DNA of 64,000 bases from contig OY294047.1 of assembly GCA_958510825.1 (NCBI GenBank), positions 45,243,365 to 45,307,364 of the forward strand, given 5' to 3'. Made by a program: the position numbers and the translations under genes. The notes under the pieces were generated by a model, which saw nothing but the letters and a program-made list of their open reading frames with translations, ran no database searches and was not told the origin of the DNA. Shown piece after piece: positions 20,106 through 32,716 of the stretch. This DNA is from Brachypterus glaber. Taxonomy: Eukaryota; Arthropoda; Insecta; Coleoptera; Kateretidae. Position 1 is the stretch's first letter. Every line of letters starts with the position of its first letter.

Positions 20106-20954
20106 ATAATCTTACAAGGTCGCAGCACTTACAATTTTCTGTAAATCTAGTGATTTAGAAGTAAAATCCTCATCACTGTCACTCTCCGTTATTCCTTCAT
20201 GGCAAAAAATATATAACACCAATATTTAGCTCACAAAATTTAGATTTAATTCAAAATAAATAATAATTTTATATTCAATTTTGCGCTTTCTGTCATGGTA
20301 ACGAGCAGAAAAGTAAAATGCTGAAAAATTTGTTTTTGTAGAAAAATATAAACTTTTCTATTAAATCGTAGAAAAACATATATTCCTACTTCTTAGTGTT
20401 TTAGTGGACAAACTCATCAATAGGTACCTAGGTATAAGCACAAAAAAAAACATTTTTTTTACGGTACGTTGCTAATGTAAAAATAAATGAAAATGCATCT
20501 TTACGACTAAAAATTAATTAAAAATCTGTTGTTGATGTTTTATGTTTCTTCTGTTGATTTGCATGCGAAAGAGGTTCCGAATATATTTCTATAGAATGTT
20601 AAAAATTTATCATTTAAGTGCTTTGTTAAAACCTAACTAAAATTTAGGGAGTGTATACAAAGTTTTAGGGCTCTTGTCTATAAAAACACCCACCAAAGTT
20701 ATTTCAATTTTTGTATTTTTCTCTAAAATCACCACTAAAAAATTATTAGAAAAAAAAAATATGTGTTGTTTGGTTACTTTTTTTGTAAAGATTTGAGGGA
20801 AGGTTTCAATGGAATTATTTTTATAAATTATGTCATCTTCCGTGAAATTAAAAAAAAAATTGAAATTTAAAAAGTCAATATTTTTTAAAAAATGAGGAAA
20901 TTAAAAAAAAATCTGGAATTTTTATAAATCCTGGCAGAATAAGTGTAAGTGTAT

Positions 20955-21539
20955 ACTCGGCGCATTATCTATCTGAGTAACAAAATGGATCAAGGAAGCT
21001 ATGATTAGTGGTTTAAAAACGACTTTTAGTAATATTTTTGTAGCCCATTGTGCTTTTGATAATTTTTAACATTTAGGTTAAATTGACTGTCATTTTACCT
21101 CTTACAAATAATAACAAAATCTGTTTAAAAAGTAAAACTTTGTTCAAAATTATAATAAAAGTAAGTTTTTATTCATAAAGTGCTATTATAAACTTAAATT
21201 TAACATGACCTGAATAAAATTACGGACCAGTATTATTTTAACCAAAAAATTCTCTGTTATAGTATTTACTTCAAAAATTTATAGAGCACTGCATTATATC
21301 ACTTCATTTAAACAAAATGTTTATAGATTGATGCTTTAGTTTTCTTTTTATGCACCTTTCTTGTTATTTCTTCTTGCTAAAGCAAATTATTTGGATTTTT
21401 TTATAAATGTCAAAATAATGTCTTGATTGACAATAAATTTTAAACAAGATGAAAACCTTACATAAGGAACTAAATATATTCTGCCAACCAAATAACAAGA
21501 AACAAATGACCATCAACTCAGATAGATAATGCGCGGAGT
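20955..21539. mobile_element. MITE with 24-bp inverted ends
   Basis: The left end ACTCGGCGCATTATCTATCT pairs with the right end AGATAGATAATGCGCGGAGT. The element is 585 bp, AT-rich and non-coding. The target duplication is not clear from the flanks. Confidence 0.6.
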
Positions 21540-21924
21540 TTAGTTTAAAATTTTAAAATCAACAATTTGGAAATTTGTGAAATATCTAAGATAATTAAAA
21601 AAAATCGATTTATTATAAAATTACAATTAAAATTAAAATAATTGAAAATAATTAAAAAAAAAACGCTGAAAATACTTGCCGATTTTCTTTGTAGCTTGGC
21701 TCCAATCTGTAAAATATTGGCGGCGCGCCGGCTTCTTTCAAAACGTGTTTTCTTCTTCGTGTATTTAATTTATGGGAAAATTACGTTGCAAAAAAAGTAA
21801 AAGAAGAAGCTCATGGCTGGAGAAACATCCGTTAATCGGTTAAAATATTTCTTAGTGGTTTGGCATTTCCGATGAATGAAATATATTTAATAGGCCAGTC
21901 GATATTATACTCTATTTCGTTTCA

Positions 21925-22190
21925 TTATTATGGTCTGTTTTTTCAAGCAAGATAGTAAATTAAAAATCGCACAGTGAATATTTTCAAAACAGATTCGAAT
22001 ATTGGATGTGCCAATATACTGCGTAGTTTATTTTATAAAACATAACTATATTCTATACACAAACATATACTATTCAAATCTGTCGTAAAAATATTTTCTG
22101 TGCGATTTTTAATTTACTATGGTCTGTTTCATCAAGCAAGATAGTAAATTAAAAATCGCACAGTGAATATTTTCAAAACAGATTAGAATA
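21925..22190. repeat. Direct plus inverted repeat cluster
   Basis: A block of about 65 bp (ATGGTCTGTTTTTTCAAGCA through TTTTCAAAACAGATT) occurs at about 21930-21996 and again at 22119-22185. An inverted 35-bp part (TCTGTGCGATTTTTAATTTA) lies immediately before the second copy, so the second copy forms a hairpin with it. Confidence 0.75.
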
Positions 22191-22990
22191 TATATATATA
22201 TTAATAATAGGCCGGTCTGTCTAACTAAAAAGCTTCCTTAAAAAAGCAAATGCTAGGTTATGTTTTTGCCAACAAATGCAGAGACACGTCAAAATTGTCT
22301 GGTTGGCAGCATTGTTTAACTTGCAATATATAGCGTCAAACTTGCGTATAATTTGCTCCGTGAAAAGGCAAATGAATGTGTAATAATTACACAATTATTG
22401 TCCTCATGCTATATCTGGCAGCAAACTTGCATGGCACCAAACTTGCGTATAAATTGCTCCGTGAAAAGGCGCCTTAAAGGTGCAGATCGGGATGAGATGT
22501 TTTATGCAAGTCAAAAACTGTTTTCCTGGCAATCCTCATATGGTAAAGTATTCCTAATAGAAGATAGACCAATACTATACTTAGAATTAAAAAGAAGTAC
22601 AACAGGAGGCCAATAATTTGCAAAAGTCAATGGCTTAAACAAAAATTTTTGCAAAATCACTTTTAAGTCGTATAATATACTAATTGGCCTAAAATATGCT
22701 TAAATAATTCCAATTCGAAGGTTGTTTTGCTTTATGGTTGAAACCGACCATTATATAGGAATTGTGAATTAATATGTCGTGTAAATTACTACCACTTTCA
22801 CACTTGTTTGTTGCAATATTAATAAAAATGACAAATTTATTAAAAATGCCTTTCGGTTATCACACGAAAAAAAATTGCGTACGCTTAGAAAATTTAATGA
22901 TTTTCTGCGTTCAGTGAAAAATATTCTGCAAAATTATAATAACTTAATTGGTTTTTTCGTTGGTTGTAGAATAAAAACCATTATTTATTA
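22190..22990 (+). other. No firm gene; short ORF of uncertain status
   Basis: An ORF at 22353-22616 encodes 87 residues ending KVFLIEDRPILYLELKRSTT. I do not recognise it. It overlaps a local duplication of ACTTGCGTATAATTTGCTCC (22341 and 22441), which argues for non-coding or transposon-derived sequence. Confidence 0.3.
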
Positions 22991-22991
22991 T

Positions 22992-23170
22992 GGGAGGATT
23001 GGTGTAGTGGACTACCGCGTCGTACTTGACGAGTTTACTACCCAAAATAGCGTGAGTTCGATTCTCACCGGCGCCGATTTGCCTTTTTCAGTTAATTAAT
23101 AATTGAAATTTGGCGAAGGCGTAAGTGAAGCGGACTTAGGGGATGATTAATTAAGTAGAATAGTACGAGT
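22992..23170 (+). mobile_element. tRNA-derived SINE with intact Pol III promoter, internally deleted
   Basis: The tRNA-like head spans about 22992-23075: A box TGGTGTAGTGG at 23000-23010 and B box GTTCGATTC at 23056-23064, followed by the stem-closing GGCGCC. The body CTTTTTCAGTTAATTAATAA then runs directly to GGACTTAGGGGATG, lacking about 75 bp present in the copy at 10561-10820. It ends AAGTAGAATAGTACGAG. It is not a functional tRNA gene, because the acceptor and anticodon arms do not pair properly. Confidence 0.85.
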
Positions 23171-23978
23171 TTAAACAAAAATTTAATATAATTAGTACAA
23201 CTGCAGGTTTTCATCTAATCGGCAGGCCAGTTTTTTTTCTAAAACTCCCTAAAAATCTAGAAAATATTTATATAAATTCTTATTAACAATAAATTAAAAA
23301 TATTACACAAATTATTATTTACAATAAATAAAAAAAAAACGAATTGGATTATTTTGAATTTTTTCATTGTTGAATAATTTCTTTTAGTAAATAATTTTAT
23401 TTTTTTATAACGGATCTTTATAACAAATATACCTACCTACCTACCTATTTTAAAATCTGATTTATATTCTGTTTTAATATTTATATCTAAAAATATTACC
23501 ATCCATGGTCAAATTTCACACAATTTCATAAAATAATATAGTTTCTAGTATTACTAAACTAGAAACTATTTAATTCGTAATTCGGTAATAATAATTGTTT
23601 TTAACATCTTTTTTTAACTAGAAAATTAAAGTTATTCTTTATAAATTTTGGACATAAAGTAAAATTTTAAATTCTTCATTTAGTGCTATTCATTTTAAGC
23701 AATAACAGTGTCAAATTTGATCAAAGGCATCGCATGCATCGTACCTTAAGCATGGCCAATTTTATCTTTCATTCTTTTTAACTCTTTGAATTTGAAGATC
23801 TGATTGATGTTATTTTTGACGATAATTTTAACCTTTAAGTTATTTAGCCTAAATTGGGGTCCTAATTTTCCCGACATGTCGGAAGGACCAAGTCTTTATT
23901 TTTTTGACGCTAGATGATCATATTGACTTAATAATTTAAATTTATCTTGGTCAGGTCTATGAGATAATTCCATTATGA
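23171..23978. other. No gene seen
   Basis: Very AT-rich. A short perfect inverted repeat, AATAGTTTCTAGT/ACTAGAAACTATT, surrounds 23537-23570. Confidence 0.5.
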
Positions 23979-23986
23979 GTTTTGAC

Positions 23987-24240
23987 CAACGAACTAATAA
24001 CTCTTCTTTCTAGAATACGCATACCGTTAAAATAAAGTATCGCCAACATCTCGGTTTGTTTGTAAACAAATAGAAGGTATATTCAGGCCTGAACAATAAC
24101 AGTTACCAGTAACTGGTATTTTTGTGTCTGTTAGAACAAAGATGTGCGAGTAAGACAGACGAATGTTTATGTTGCCGACGTTTTTGTCAGTTTTAACGAA
24201 TGAAATGCCTATTCTAGAAAGAACAGTTATTAGTTCGTTG
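23987..24240. mobile_element. hAT-type MITE, second copy, exact 8-bp target duplication
   Basis: A 254-bp element with ends CAACGAACTAATAAC and GTTATTAGTTCGTTG, flanked by GTTTTGAC at 23979-23986 and 24241-24248. It is inverted relative to the copy at 976-1229 and of identical length. The internal palindrome GTTACCAGTAACTGGTA is shared. Confidence 0.9.
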
Positions 24241-24347
24241 GTTTTGACTCAAAAGTTTGTGTCGTTTTATTTCTTATTATGTATTCAAATTATATAATAT
24301 AATAATTACATGATTTGAAGTAAAAATATATATTCAAATTATAATTC

Positions 24348-24465
24348 TGTGGCTTGGTTCTAAAAGGGCCAATGTCAATTTGTCAATAGCAGCGTTTTCA
24401 GAATATTACATCAGAGTTGACGCGAAACCGTTGCTATTGACAAACTGACATTGGAGAATAAGTGG
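24348..24465. mobile_element. Short hairpin MITE, partly decayed copy
   Basis: It begins TGTGGCTTGGTTCTAAAAGG and has inner arms CTTTGTCAGTAGC-like/GCTATTGACAAA. The complete relative is at 53004-53131. The right terminus is lost after ACATTGGAG. Confidence 0.6.
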
Positions 24466-24469
24466 GAGC

Positions 24470-26345
24470 AAAGGTTATTTTAGCGGACTGTTGAAACGAG
24501 TAATTCCTACCTTGTTGAATGCTTCTTTGATCTTTACCGCCGCGGCAGTGATTCCTTGCGATGAGGCCCTGGGTGGAAGATCTCTGAAGGATATTTGATA
24601 GGATTTGACACTTATTCATAAGAGTTTGGCACCTTAAAGCGACTAAATGTTCTTTTTGGCACGATAAACCTATAATAAATTTCTAACGATCAAATTGGCG
24701 TGTTACGCGCTCGAGAGTCCATTTTGTAACTACGTGTTACCAACTTTTTAGCAAGAAAAATAACTAAAAATAATTATTCAAAATTTTCCCGCTAAATTTC
24801 CTAAAACTAATAACTAAACTAATTTTTATATACAAGAGAATTATACAATTGGTCCTATTAGATCCAAGCCACAGATTATATGATTTGTAGTGAAAATTTG
24901 GATATATCCAATATATTTATATTATTATTAATTTGAGCCATTTCGCCTCAATGATTACACTAGGCAACACGGTTTCTTGCCCCGGTTGGAGTCATATGTT
25001 TTTTAACTAATTTTGGGTCGCTGAAACCGAATCTGGCCTCAGAATATTTATATTACCTTTTTTTCTGAGAAAAATAAGATAAAAATGTTAAAAAATCATT
25101 ATTTTATCCCTCTTTTGTTCTAAAATCATGGGAGGCAAAAATATTTCAAGGACAAATTTGGATTCGGCGACTCAATATTAGTTAAAAAATACCCAACTTA
25201 AAACATAGAAACTTTAAATTCATAGGTACAATAAATAGAAATATTATGAAAAAAAAATATTTAAAAAAAATGGATAATGTGACAAAACTAAGTGGGGGTG
25301 GAGGGTGAGAAGAAGGGTGCATAAGGGGACAAGCTTATCGCCACGTACTCATGCTAAAAATCATTACTAGGGGGTCAAAAATGAACTAAAAAAATGTTAC
25401 GTATTATGGTTCTTATGTAATAAAGTAACATTTTTATGATGTAGAACCATTAAAAAAAAACAAAAAAAAATACACAATATTTTGTTTTATAAATTATTTT
25501 TAAATTGGCATAATTGCATGTACTAAAATTAAAAAAATAAGACGTGCTGATTTTTTTTTAAGGTAAAATTTGGATTTTGCGCCTTTAAATTGATAAGAAA
25601 AATAAATTTTTTGGGCTCGGGAAAAAAGTTTACACTGTGTACTTTAATTTTATATCTTTATCATTTATTTACTTTTTAGGAACAAACTAAGCAAAATAAA
25701 AAAATATTTGTATAAATATTTTTGTAGAGAATTTTATAATCTACAAATTAAGTTCTATAAAGTTTTAAAAAAAAATTGATAGTTTTGCCACAAATCAGCA
25801 ATTAAGTAAACTCTGCACTTTTATTTTAACCTTCTTATTTTTTCGCGTACTTCCTCTGACAGTAGGTTCTTGACATATAGATTTTTGAATTCCTCGTATT
25901 TTTTTTAATATGCACTAAAATTTTCAAAATTCTACCCTTTTTTTTAAAGATTTTGAAAAAAAACGTCATTATTACTTGAACTTATATCTCAAAAATTTTA
26001 GGTGCTGGAATTTTTCTAAGGTCAGATTCGGATTCTACGCCCTCGAATTAGTAATAAAAATTTACTTTCCGATCGGGGCAAAAAAAAAAGTTGCGATTTG
26101 TTGCCTAGTGTTATTTATATCGATAAAAACTCTAAAACAGCAAATAAAATTAATTTGAAGATCTAAATTATAGATTTTATATTCAATATAACTATAGTTA
26201 ATAGTTTTTTCTTTTTTTTTAGGTAAGTCTACAAGATATGAAGAGATCCGATCCAAAACGCAAGTATAAAGTAATTCTTTTAAACAGCGCTTTTTTGTGA
26301 TGCGATTGTGATTTTAAGATATGGAGCAAACCTTACAAATTGAAT
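24470..26345. other. No gene seen
   Basis: AT-rich intergenic DNA. Related local sequence at about 25550-25630, 25940-26090 and 26210-26290 (TTTAAGGT(A)AAATTTGGATT-like words) hints at diverged tandem repeats. Short ORFs here are background. Confidence 0.45.
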
Positions 26346-26637
26346 AAACCATAGAAAAAATGATATCCCTCCAAAATTACTTATTATGTATGTGTATTAA
26401 ACAAACATTACAGCGACAATTGTTTCGACTTTTTTTAACAAAGTAATTTTTAAGTTTTTAAATATTTAAACAAACATCAGTATGACATGTCTAATAATGT
26501 GTACTCAAATTTTAATAATTTGTTTATATATTTAAAAACTTGAAAATGTTAAAAAAGTTGAAACAATTGTCGCTGTAATGTTTTTTTATTACAAAATAAA
26601 TTTAAATTTTGGAGAGATAACATTTTTTCTATGGTTT
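26346..26637. mobile_element. Fold-back MITE (AAACCATAGAAAAAATG ends)
   Basis: The outer arms AAACCATAGAAAAAATGATA and CATTTTTTCTATGGTTT are inverted. An inner pair, CATTACAGCGACAATTGTTT and its complement before 26582, continues the fold-back. The right half recurs next to the Penelope-like fragment at 7290-7490. Confidence 0.7.
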
Positions 26638-26639
26638 AT

Positions 26640-28300
26640 TTGAATCAACTCCAATATGAGTAAGGATCAATAATTTCTTAACTTAAAAATTGAGTTACAA
26701 TATAATTATACAATATATCAACATGCTTTGAGAAAATATTTATCTATGCATATAATTTACCTGATTAAGTTTCTTTTCTAAAATTTGAAACTTTCTGGTT
26801 TCCGAAAATCAGGTCAAAAACCATTTCCTAGAATTTTTTAAAGATTCAGATTTTGTTTGAAGAATAAAATTCCCTGTATAATTTATTAAAGTATAATTTA
26901 AAAACCCTACAGAGGCCCTGCAGCAGGGCTCTAAATTGTAAATAGTTAATATTTCAAAATTTAAATTTAATTTATTAGTGAAAATAAGTTTACACACGTC
27001 AATAGACAGTAGAACGCAAATCAGAATCATAAATATTTAAACTCTTCATACGTACACTTTTCACCAAATAAAATTAGTACTGTATTTGTTTTCAGTTCTT
27101 AAACACGACCACAGGAACCAACAAACATATTTTTTGCACGACCAAGAATAAAACCTAATTTTACGCTTTCATTTTCGGGACTAAACTTGCCGTTTTTCTC
27201 CCTATGGAACAAAAATCACGGCAACATTGATAATATTAAAATATTATACTTACTATGTGCTTTGCTGGTTCAAAAATTAGGTTTGGTGGTGTTTTGTAAT
27301 AAATTAGCGATTCAAACCAATTTATTTGATTTTAACAAAGAAAACCTTTAAAAATAACATTGTTATAACAATTTATACATAACTTAAAATTTATCATCTT
27401 CGTCCATTTTTTTGACGTTTGTGTCAACCATATTAAAAAACAATTGAAATCGCGATAGCCATGAAACTGACTTTTCGCAATTTACAGGCATCTTGATTGA
27501 ATTACGAAAATAAAACAACCGATTTTAGACGCGTGGTTTTTAATTTTAATTTTATCTACCTACCTAAATTATGCTTGGTCCTGCAAAAAATAGTGTATAT
27601 ACCACGGCCAAAAAATCTAAAACAGGAACATTAAGTGAACCCAAAAAATCATCAGCTAGGCCTAAAATTGTTTTAACTATTTTCATTGTTATTGACACAC
27701 ATTCTCATGAAAAATTTAAAAACTTTTTTGAAATGAGAAGTATTTATTGGTTTGGTTTATACAGAATCATTGATATATTATATAAAGTACAGAATATAAA
27801 ATTTTGGCTTGGTTATGTTGAAGTGAAATAAAAAACAACCCAAATGCTTCAGTGTAAATCAGCGTTTGTAACGTATTAAAAAAAACAGCATATTTGTAAA
27901 TAATTTAATATGCACAAACAAATCGAATCCAGTACCTAGGTCTGGCAACATTGCTCGCGACGAGCGCTCATCGAAAACGGTTTCCACGGCATTCTCTGAT
28001 GATATTTCTGTTCATCGTTCGACCATCACTTTAATTTTACACTTTGACGAAGCGACCTTCCGAGGACGACACTGTGCCCCTTCCACCGCGAGACTTCCTC
28101 GTCCCCTGCACCTCGCCATAACCTGTACCTAGACACAGAGTCGGATTTTAGAATAAAATGATAGTTAAAGAACGTAATATAAATAAACATTGCCGCGTTC
28201 GAAGTATTTCACTGAAATAAATAATTTCAAATTTTAATTCTCAAATTCTTCTCTTCTTCAAATATGACCTTTCGGTCACTTATGAACTATACGTTATATT
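26640..28300. other. No firm gene
   Basis: Mostly AT-rich. A GC-richer patch at about 27950-28150 (CGACCTTCCGAGGACGACAC onward) followed by AATAAA words has the look of an LTR or promoter fragment, but no partner copy is in the window. An ORF at 27571-27831 has an ATG and a Lys/Ser-rich start but no recognisable domain. Confidence 0.35.
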
Positions 28301-28307
28301 TGACCAG

Positions 28308-29215
28308 ATAATAATAATAATAATTATTATTATTTATTTTCAAAAAAATACTTTAAAAAAATTTTACATTTATAAAGTACATTAAGTGAAAAAAAATGTC
28401 AAAAATAAGTAACTTAAAATTACACCTAATTAATACAATCTTCTAATACAGCAAAAATTCTTCTAAAGTATATGGTTCGATTTCACAGACATAATCAAAA
28501 AGTTACTTCTTAAATACTTTCAGGTTATTATTTAAAAGTTTTATACTTCGTGGAAGTTTATTGTAAAATTGTATACAAGAATAATAGGAGCCTTTTTGAT
28601 ATGTAGCCAGAGAGTGCTTTGGTACATTGAATTCAATTACTCTATTTGACTTGGGTTTAAGATTTAAAAATAAATGTGAATTTTTATAAAAGAACATTAC
28701 ACACTCAAAAACATAAAGACCTATAACAGTTAAAATCTTGTTTGATTTGAAAGCACCACGACAAGAATCCTTATTTCCTAATTTAAAAATAGTATGTACA
28801 CACATCGTTTTTGACAGATTAAAATAGATTCAAGATCACTTTGATTGCACTTTCCCCAAAACATTATCCCATACCTCAGGAGGCTTTGAAAGTTGGAGAA
28901 GTAAACCATCCTCAGACAACTTTTATCAACATAACTCCTCAATACAAAGAGGGAGTAGTTTACTGTATTCAATTTTTTTTGCAAATGACACAAGTGCGCG
29001 GACCAGGTTAAGTTTTCATCAATGGTAAGACCCAAAAATCTTACATTTTGAGCTAACTCTTTAATACTGTCGATAATTTTTATAGCTTCATGTGATTCGA
29101 ATTTCTAACTACTTTGAACATCATATAATTCGGTTTTCCTTCATTTAAAAGTAATTTGTTTCTTTCCAACCAGTTTTTGATAGCTAATAACAAAGTTTCT
29201 GCATCAGAAACACAT
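28308..29215 (-). mobile_element. Non-LTR retrotransposon fragment, RT C-terminus, frameshifted
   Basis: On the minus strand the frames near 29215-29040 (LLAIKNWLERNKLLLNEGKP), 29035-28778 (GLTIDENLTWSAHLCHLQKK ... YGIMFWGKC) and 28805-28503 (KSNKILTVIGLYVFECVMFF) together follow the order of the RT thumb and post-RT region of Jockey/CR1-like ORF2. Stops and frameshifts separate them, so it is inactive. An (AAT)n/(ATT)n run at 28308-28335 is the likely 3' tail. Confidence 0.8.
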
Positions 29216-29404
29216 AAGCGTTTCAAATAAACAAAAAATCACGTGGAGTACCCTAAACCACATCCACTAAAATACATCACAAACATTAAATTTTCCATTT
29301 TAAAATCAATTTCAATAGATAGAACGGTTTCATAGTACTAACATTTTCTTAACAAACACATTTTCATATAAATTAGTAGATACATATTTCACGGTTAAAA
29401 AGCA

Positions 29405-29820
29405 ACTCCAACTCTCTCTACAACTAGAATTATGAAACAAAAGACGTCTACCCTATCTCTATCTCATTTGTGCTACACTTTCCAGCCAACAAAATAAATA
29501 ATGTATTTGTTTTTCATACAACAAATACAGTATTTATTTGGTTGGCCGGAAAGTGTAGCAGTGAGCGGCACGAACGAAAATAGCTAATGTGAATCTGTAG
29601 AATAAGATAATTCTACTAAAATTTAGATGGCGCCAGTAATTTCTTTAATAAGAATAATATAGTTACACTTTTCGCCCGGCCAAGTAAATATTGTATTTGT
29701 TCAATAAAGAACAAATACAGAATTTGTTTGGTTGGGTGGAAGTGGGAGTCTATGTATGTCTTCTATCCTTTTTGGGTAGAACTTTTGTCCCTGTCTAATC
29801 TAACGGGAGAAATCTCCATT
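29405..29820 (+). mobile_element. Double-hairpin MITE, copy 2
   Basis: Same layout as 43214-43620: CTCTCTACAACTAGAATTAT start, strong hairpin with CCAACAAAATAAATAATGTA arm, conserved ACTGGCGCC block, second weak hairpin, and end AACGGGAGAAATCTCCATT. The left terminal AATGGAG is altered to a CTCCAA context. Confidence 0.8.
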
Positions 29821-29905
29821 CTCAAATTAAATTTCATGTGATGCTATCCCCACTGAAAAAAGAGGTCACGTTGAGACAGAATAATGGATTTTTATTTTTA
29901 TCGCG

Positions 29906-30042
29906 TTTAATTGGGCCCTTTTATGCAAAAAGCAGCCAACCCACAAATACTGATCTAGAAATGTCCATACTTCATTCCTACATCCGCAATATGTGAAATA
30001 TTGTCTGTTGGTTGCTTTTTGTATAACAGGGCCTAATTGGTC
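29906..30042. mobile_element. Small hairpin MITE (GGGCCC ends)
   Basis: GGGCCCTTTTATGCAAAAAG with GCAGCCAAC at the left pairs with GTTGGTTGC and CTTTTTGTATAACAGGGCC at the right. About 137 bp, non-coding. Confidence 0.6.
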
Positions 30043-30049
30043 AGTTTTG

Positions 30050-32030
30050 TTTTGATACAAACTTGCATATCACCTTTATAGGTTTTAAATTTAAGTGCGT
30101 GAATAAATTATTTATCTATATTTATATGGGTGAAGCATGACCGCAATTGAATTCAAGTCGCAATTTTGAAATAGTGGTTTGATTTTTGCATTTTACATTT
30201 TATAGATAAAGGATCAAATCACACCAATAAAACAGTTCTTACAATTACAAAGCGAATAAAAAGACGCTTTAACGTTTAAAAGAAATAAATAAATACTCAC
30301 CAGGAATAGAATTCAGGAAGGTTACGTTAGGGCAGGATTTTTAATTATGTTGATAAAAAATAATATTTTTTCGTAAAAATAAGCTAAAAATAGAAAGGTA
30401 AGTCATTACTAACGTATATTTTGTTTAAATTTTTATTTTTAACAAAAAAAATGGCACATACCATATTTGTAATAATAGGGCATAATTATACAATGTATTG
30501 TATGATTTCTTTTAAAACAGTAGTATAATACAAAAAAAGAGAAATAATATAAAATATATAGCTTTAACCTTATTTTTTATTCATTTTGGGACGTAACTAA
30601 ACAATTTTTTTTTGACGGTCGCATGTGCGACACTGTACAGTACGCGCTTTGCGCAGTGTTTCTTAGTTTACGCGTGTTTCATAAAAATTATAATTGATGG
30701 GTTGGTTGTGCCTTAAAATCCTGTAACATATTAGTTTACAAACATAATACAACGGCAAAAAATAATACTTTTTAAATATTTTATATATTTTCTTATTTAA
30801 TTGGGTTTGTTACAAATTTGATACACTGGTAGACAAGAGGTTAAATTAATAAAATACATAAAAGATACCTTAAATTAATAAAAAATAAATGCATATTCGA
30901 TATGTCAATTATTCTTTCAGTTGGAATACTTCTGGGAAAGTGTTACTACCTAGTGATGTATTCGGATGAAAAAAAAAACATAATTTTAAACTACAACATT
31001 TAAGTACAAAAATTCGAGTCAGCCAGTGTAAAATATCGCGTTCCTGAAAAACAAACTACTTGGGTTAGGTTTAGCGGTTTCGCAACATATTTGGCGTGTA
31101 GAAACGATACTCGGTAAAAATTTCGACATTGCCTGATCGACGTTGTAAACATGCATTTTACACACTTGGGTGGCTATTAAGTTTACTACTGCGGCAAGTA
31201 CATTTATTCTGCTTGTTATTGCGTGGACCGCTTTTTGCAGAAAGAAACCAATTAACACTTTGTTGAACTAGTGGAGTATTCGCCCAGTTTAAAGTTTTAT
31301 TGCTTTTCGATTTTGAAATTTTAAAAAATTTAGTGAGAGCCTTTTTTTAATGTACCTATTAACCAATCATGTTTCAGTTTATAAGATATCTACCAATCAC
31401 AGACGCCGTTTAAAAGGTTTTAACCTATAAATTGACCTTTCTTAAACATTTTGGAGCTTTTTTAAACTGGCGAGAAAAGTGGATAAATTCAGCTTATAGT
31501 CCCAGCGACGAAAGTATTTGCCTCAAAAAAATCTAAGTTTTGAAAATTGGTAGAGATGTAGGTAAGACCTTCCTGGTCTCCCTGCACGCGCCGATATCTT
31601 GATTGTAAGGTACACTTTTGGATTTACAACTTCCAAAACGGTCAGTTTTTTTTAAATGAGTTATTATGAAAAAGAAAGCCTTTAAAATTATCTACAAAAT
31701 ACTCAAGATCTATCAGAGGAAAAACCGTACTGTTTTTGAAAAAAAAAATATTCAAAAATAAAAAAGTACAGGGCCTCAAGTTTTCAAAGAAAAACTAGAT
31801 GTAACGTTGCAAGCACCCTGTCAAAACATCGGCACTATTGTACACTAGAGCCATCTAGTTTGCAAATTTCAAACTAGGTGTTTTGTTTGATTTTAAATAC
31901 TGTATCTTTAAAACATTATATTCTAGCAAAAAACTGTATATAACATTTTTAAAAAGAGCTTTTATTTAAAATATATTTTTTTGAAATCGGGTTATAAATG
32001 TGTGAAATATGTTAAAAAAACCTTTTACTG
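30050..32030. other. No gene seen
   Basis: AT-rich intergenic DNA. A minus-strand ORF at 31019-31258 has mixed composition but no motif I can support. Confidence 0.4.
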
Positions 32031-32089
32031 CTTTAAACGAAAACAATGCGTTTTAGGAAAACGTTGTTTATAACATTTTTTGACCAATT

Positions 32090-32412
32090 TAAAATTATCT
32101 TTTATATAAGTGCTAAATTAACCAAATACAATAATAATTGCCTTAATTATAAACAAAAAACGCTAAAAATAGGAGTTTTGTCCTATTTTTACCTCCTTAC
32201 CCCCAATCGTTTACCCCCAAAATCTAATCAGCTCTGCGGAATACGATAAGACAGACAGACGGACGCAAAAATTTTTTTTACTGATTTCGACTCAGAATGG
32301 TCTAAAACGTCGAGAAATGTGAAAAAAAAAACGTGGTCAAAGATTTTGACTTTTCGGCGAAGATTTCAATACATCGGCACTCTTAGTGGCACTAAGTGCC
32401 GATGTAATATTG
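32090..32412 (+). repeat. Dispersed repeat ending in a short hairpin, copy 2
   Basis: The partner of 8030-8375, with a clearer terminal hairpin: CGGCACTCTTAGTGGC followed by ACTAAGTGCCGATG. The intervening GACAGACAGACGGACGCAAA block is shared. Confidence 0.55.
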
Positions 32413-32609
32413 GTTTTTCAAAGAATTTTACAATATGTGACCATGCCCAAAGAAACCCACCTAATGTGTCAAATTAACGCTTTTCTTTTTTTTTTCGATT
32501 CTTATGGAAAAAAGTTTATTACATAAGAATCCGAAAAAATTTTGACACACTAGCGATGTTTTTTTTATGCAGGGTCACATATTTGGTTTCATAAAAATAG
32601 TTATTTATG

Positions 32610-32716
32610 GTACTAGTGGGTAAAGTAAGATATTGCCCATGAGAAAATTAACCTGCGAGGCGTCAGCCAGCAGGTTAATTTTCGAGAGGGCAATATCGGT
32701 TTACCCATGAGTGCCA
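32610..32716. repeat. Hairpin with GGGTAAA...TTTACCC arms
   Basis: GGGTAAAGTAAGATATTGCC and AAAATTAACCTGC on the left pair with GCAGGTTAATTTT and GGCAATATCGGTTTACCC on the right, leaving a loop of about 11 bp. Non-coding. Confidence 0.7.

Noticed and set aside
22992..23075. tRNA gene
   Set aside because: A and B boxes are good, but the acceptor and anticodon stems do not fold properly and the sequence continues into a repeated SINE body shared with 10561-10820.
28020..28160. GC-rich patch as a CpG promoter
   Set aside because: Too short and without a downstream gene; more likely a fragment of a repeat. No partner copy to test this in the window.
31019..31258. Minus-strand 79-residue ORF with non-random look
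   Set aside because: No motif, no splice signals, and adjacent frames are equally plausible; not enough support.
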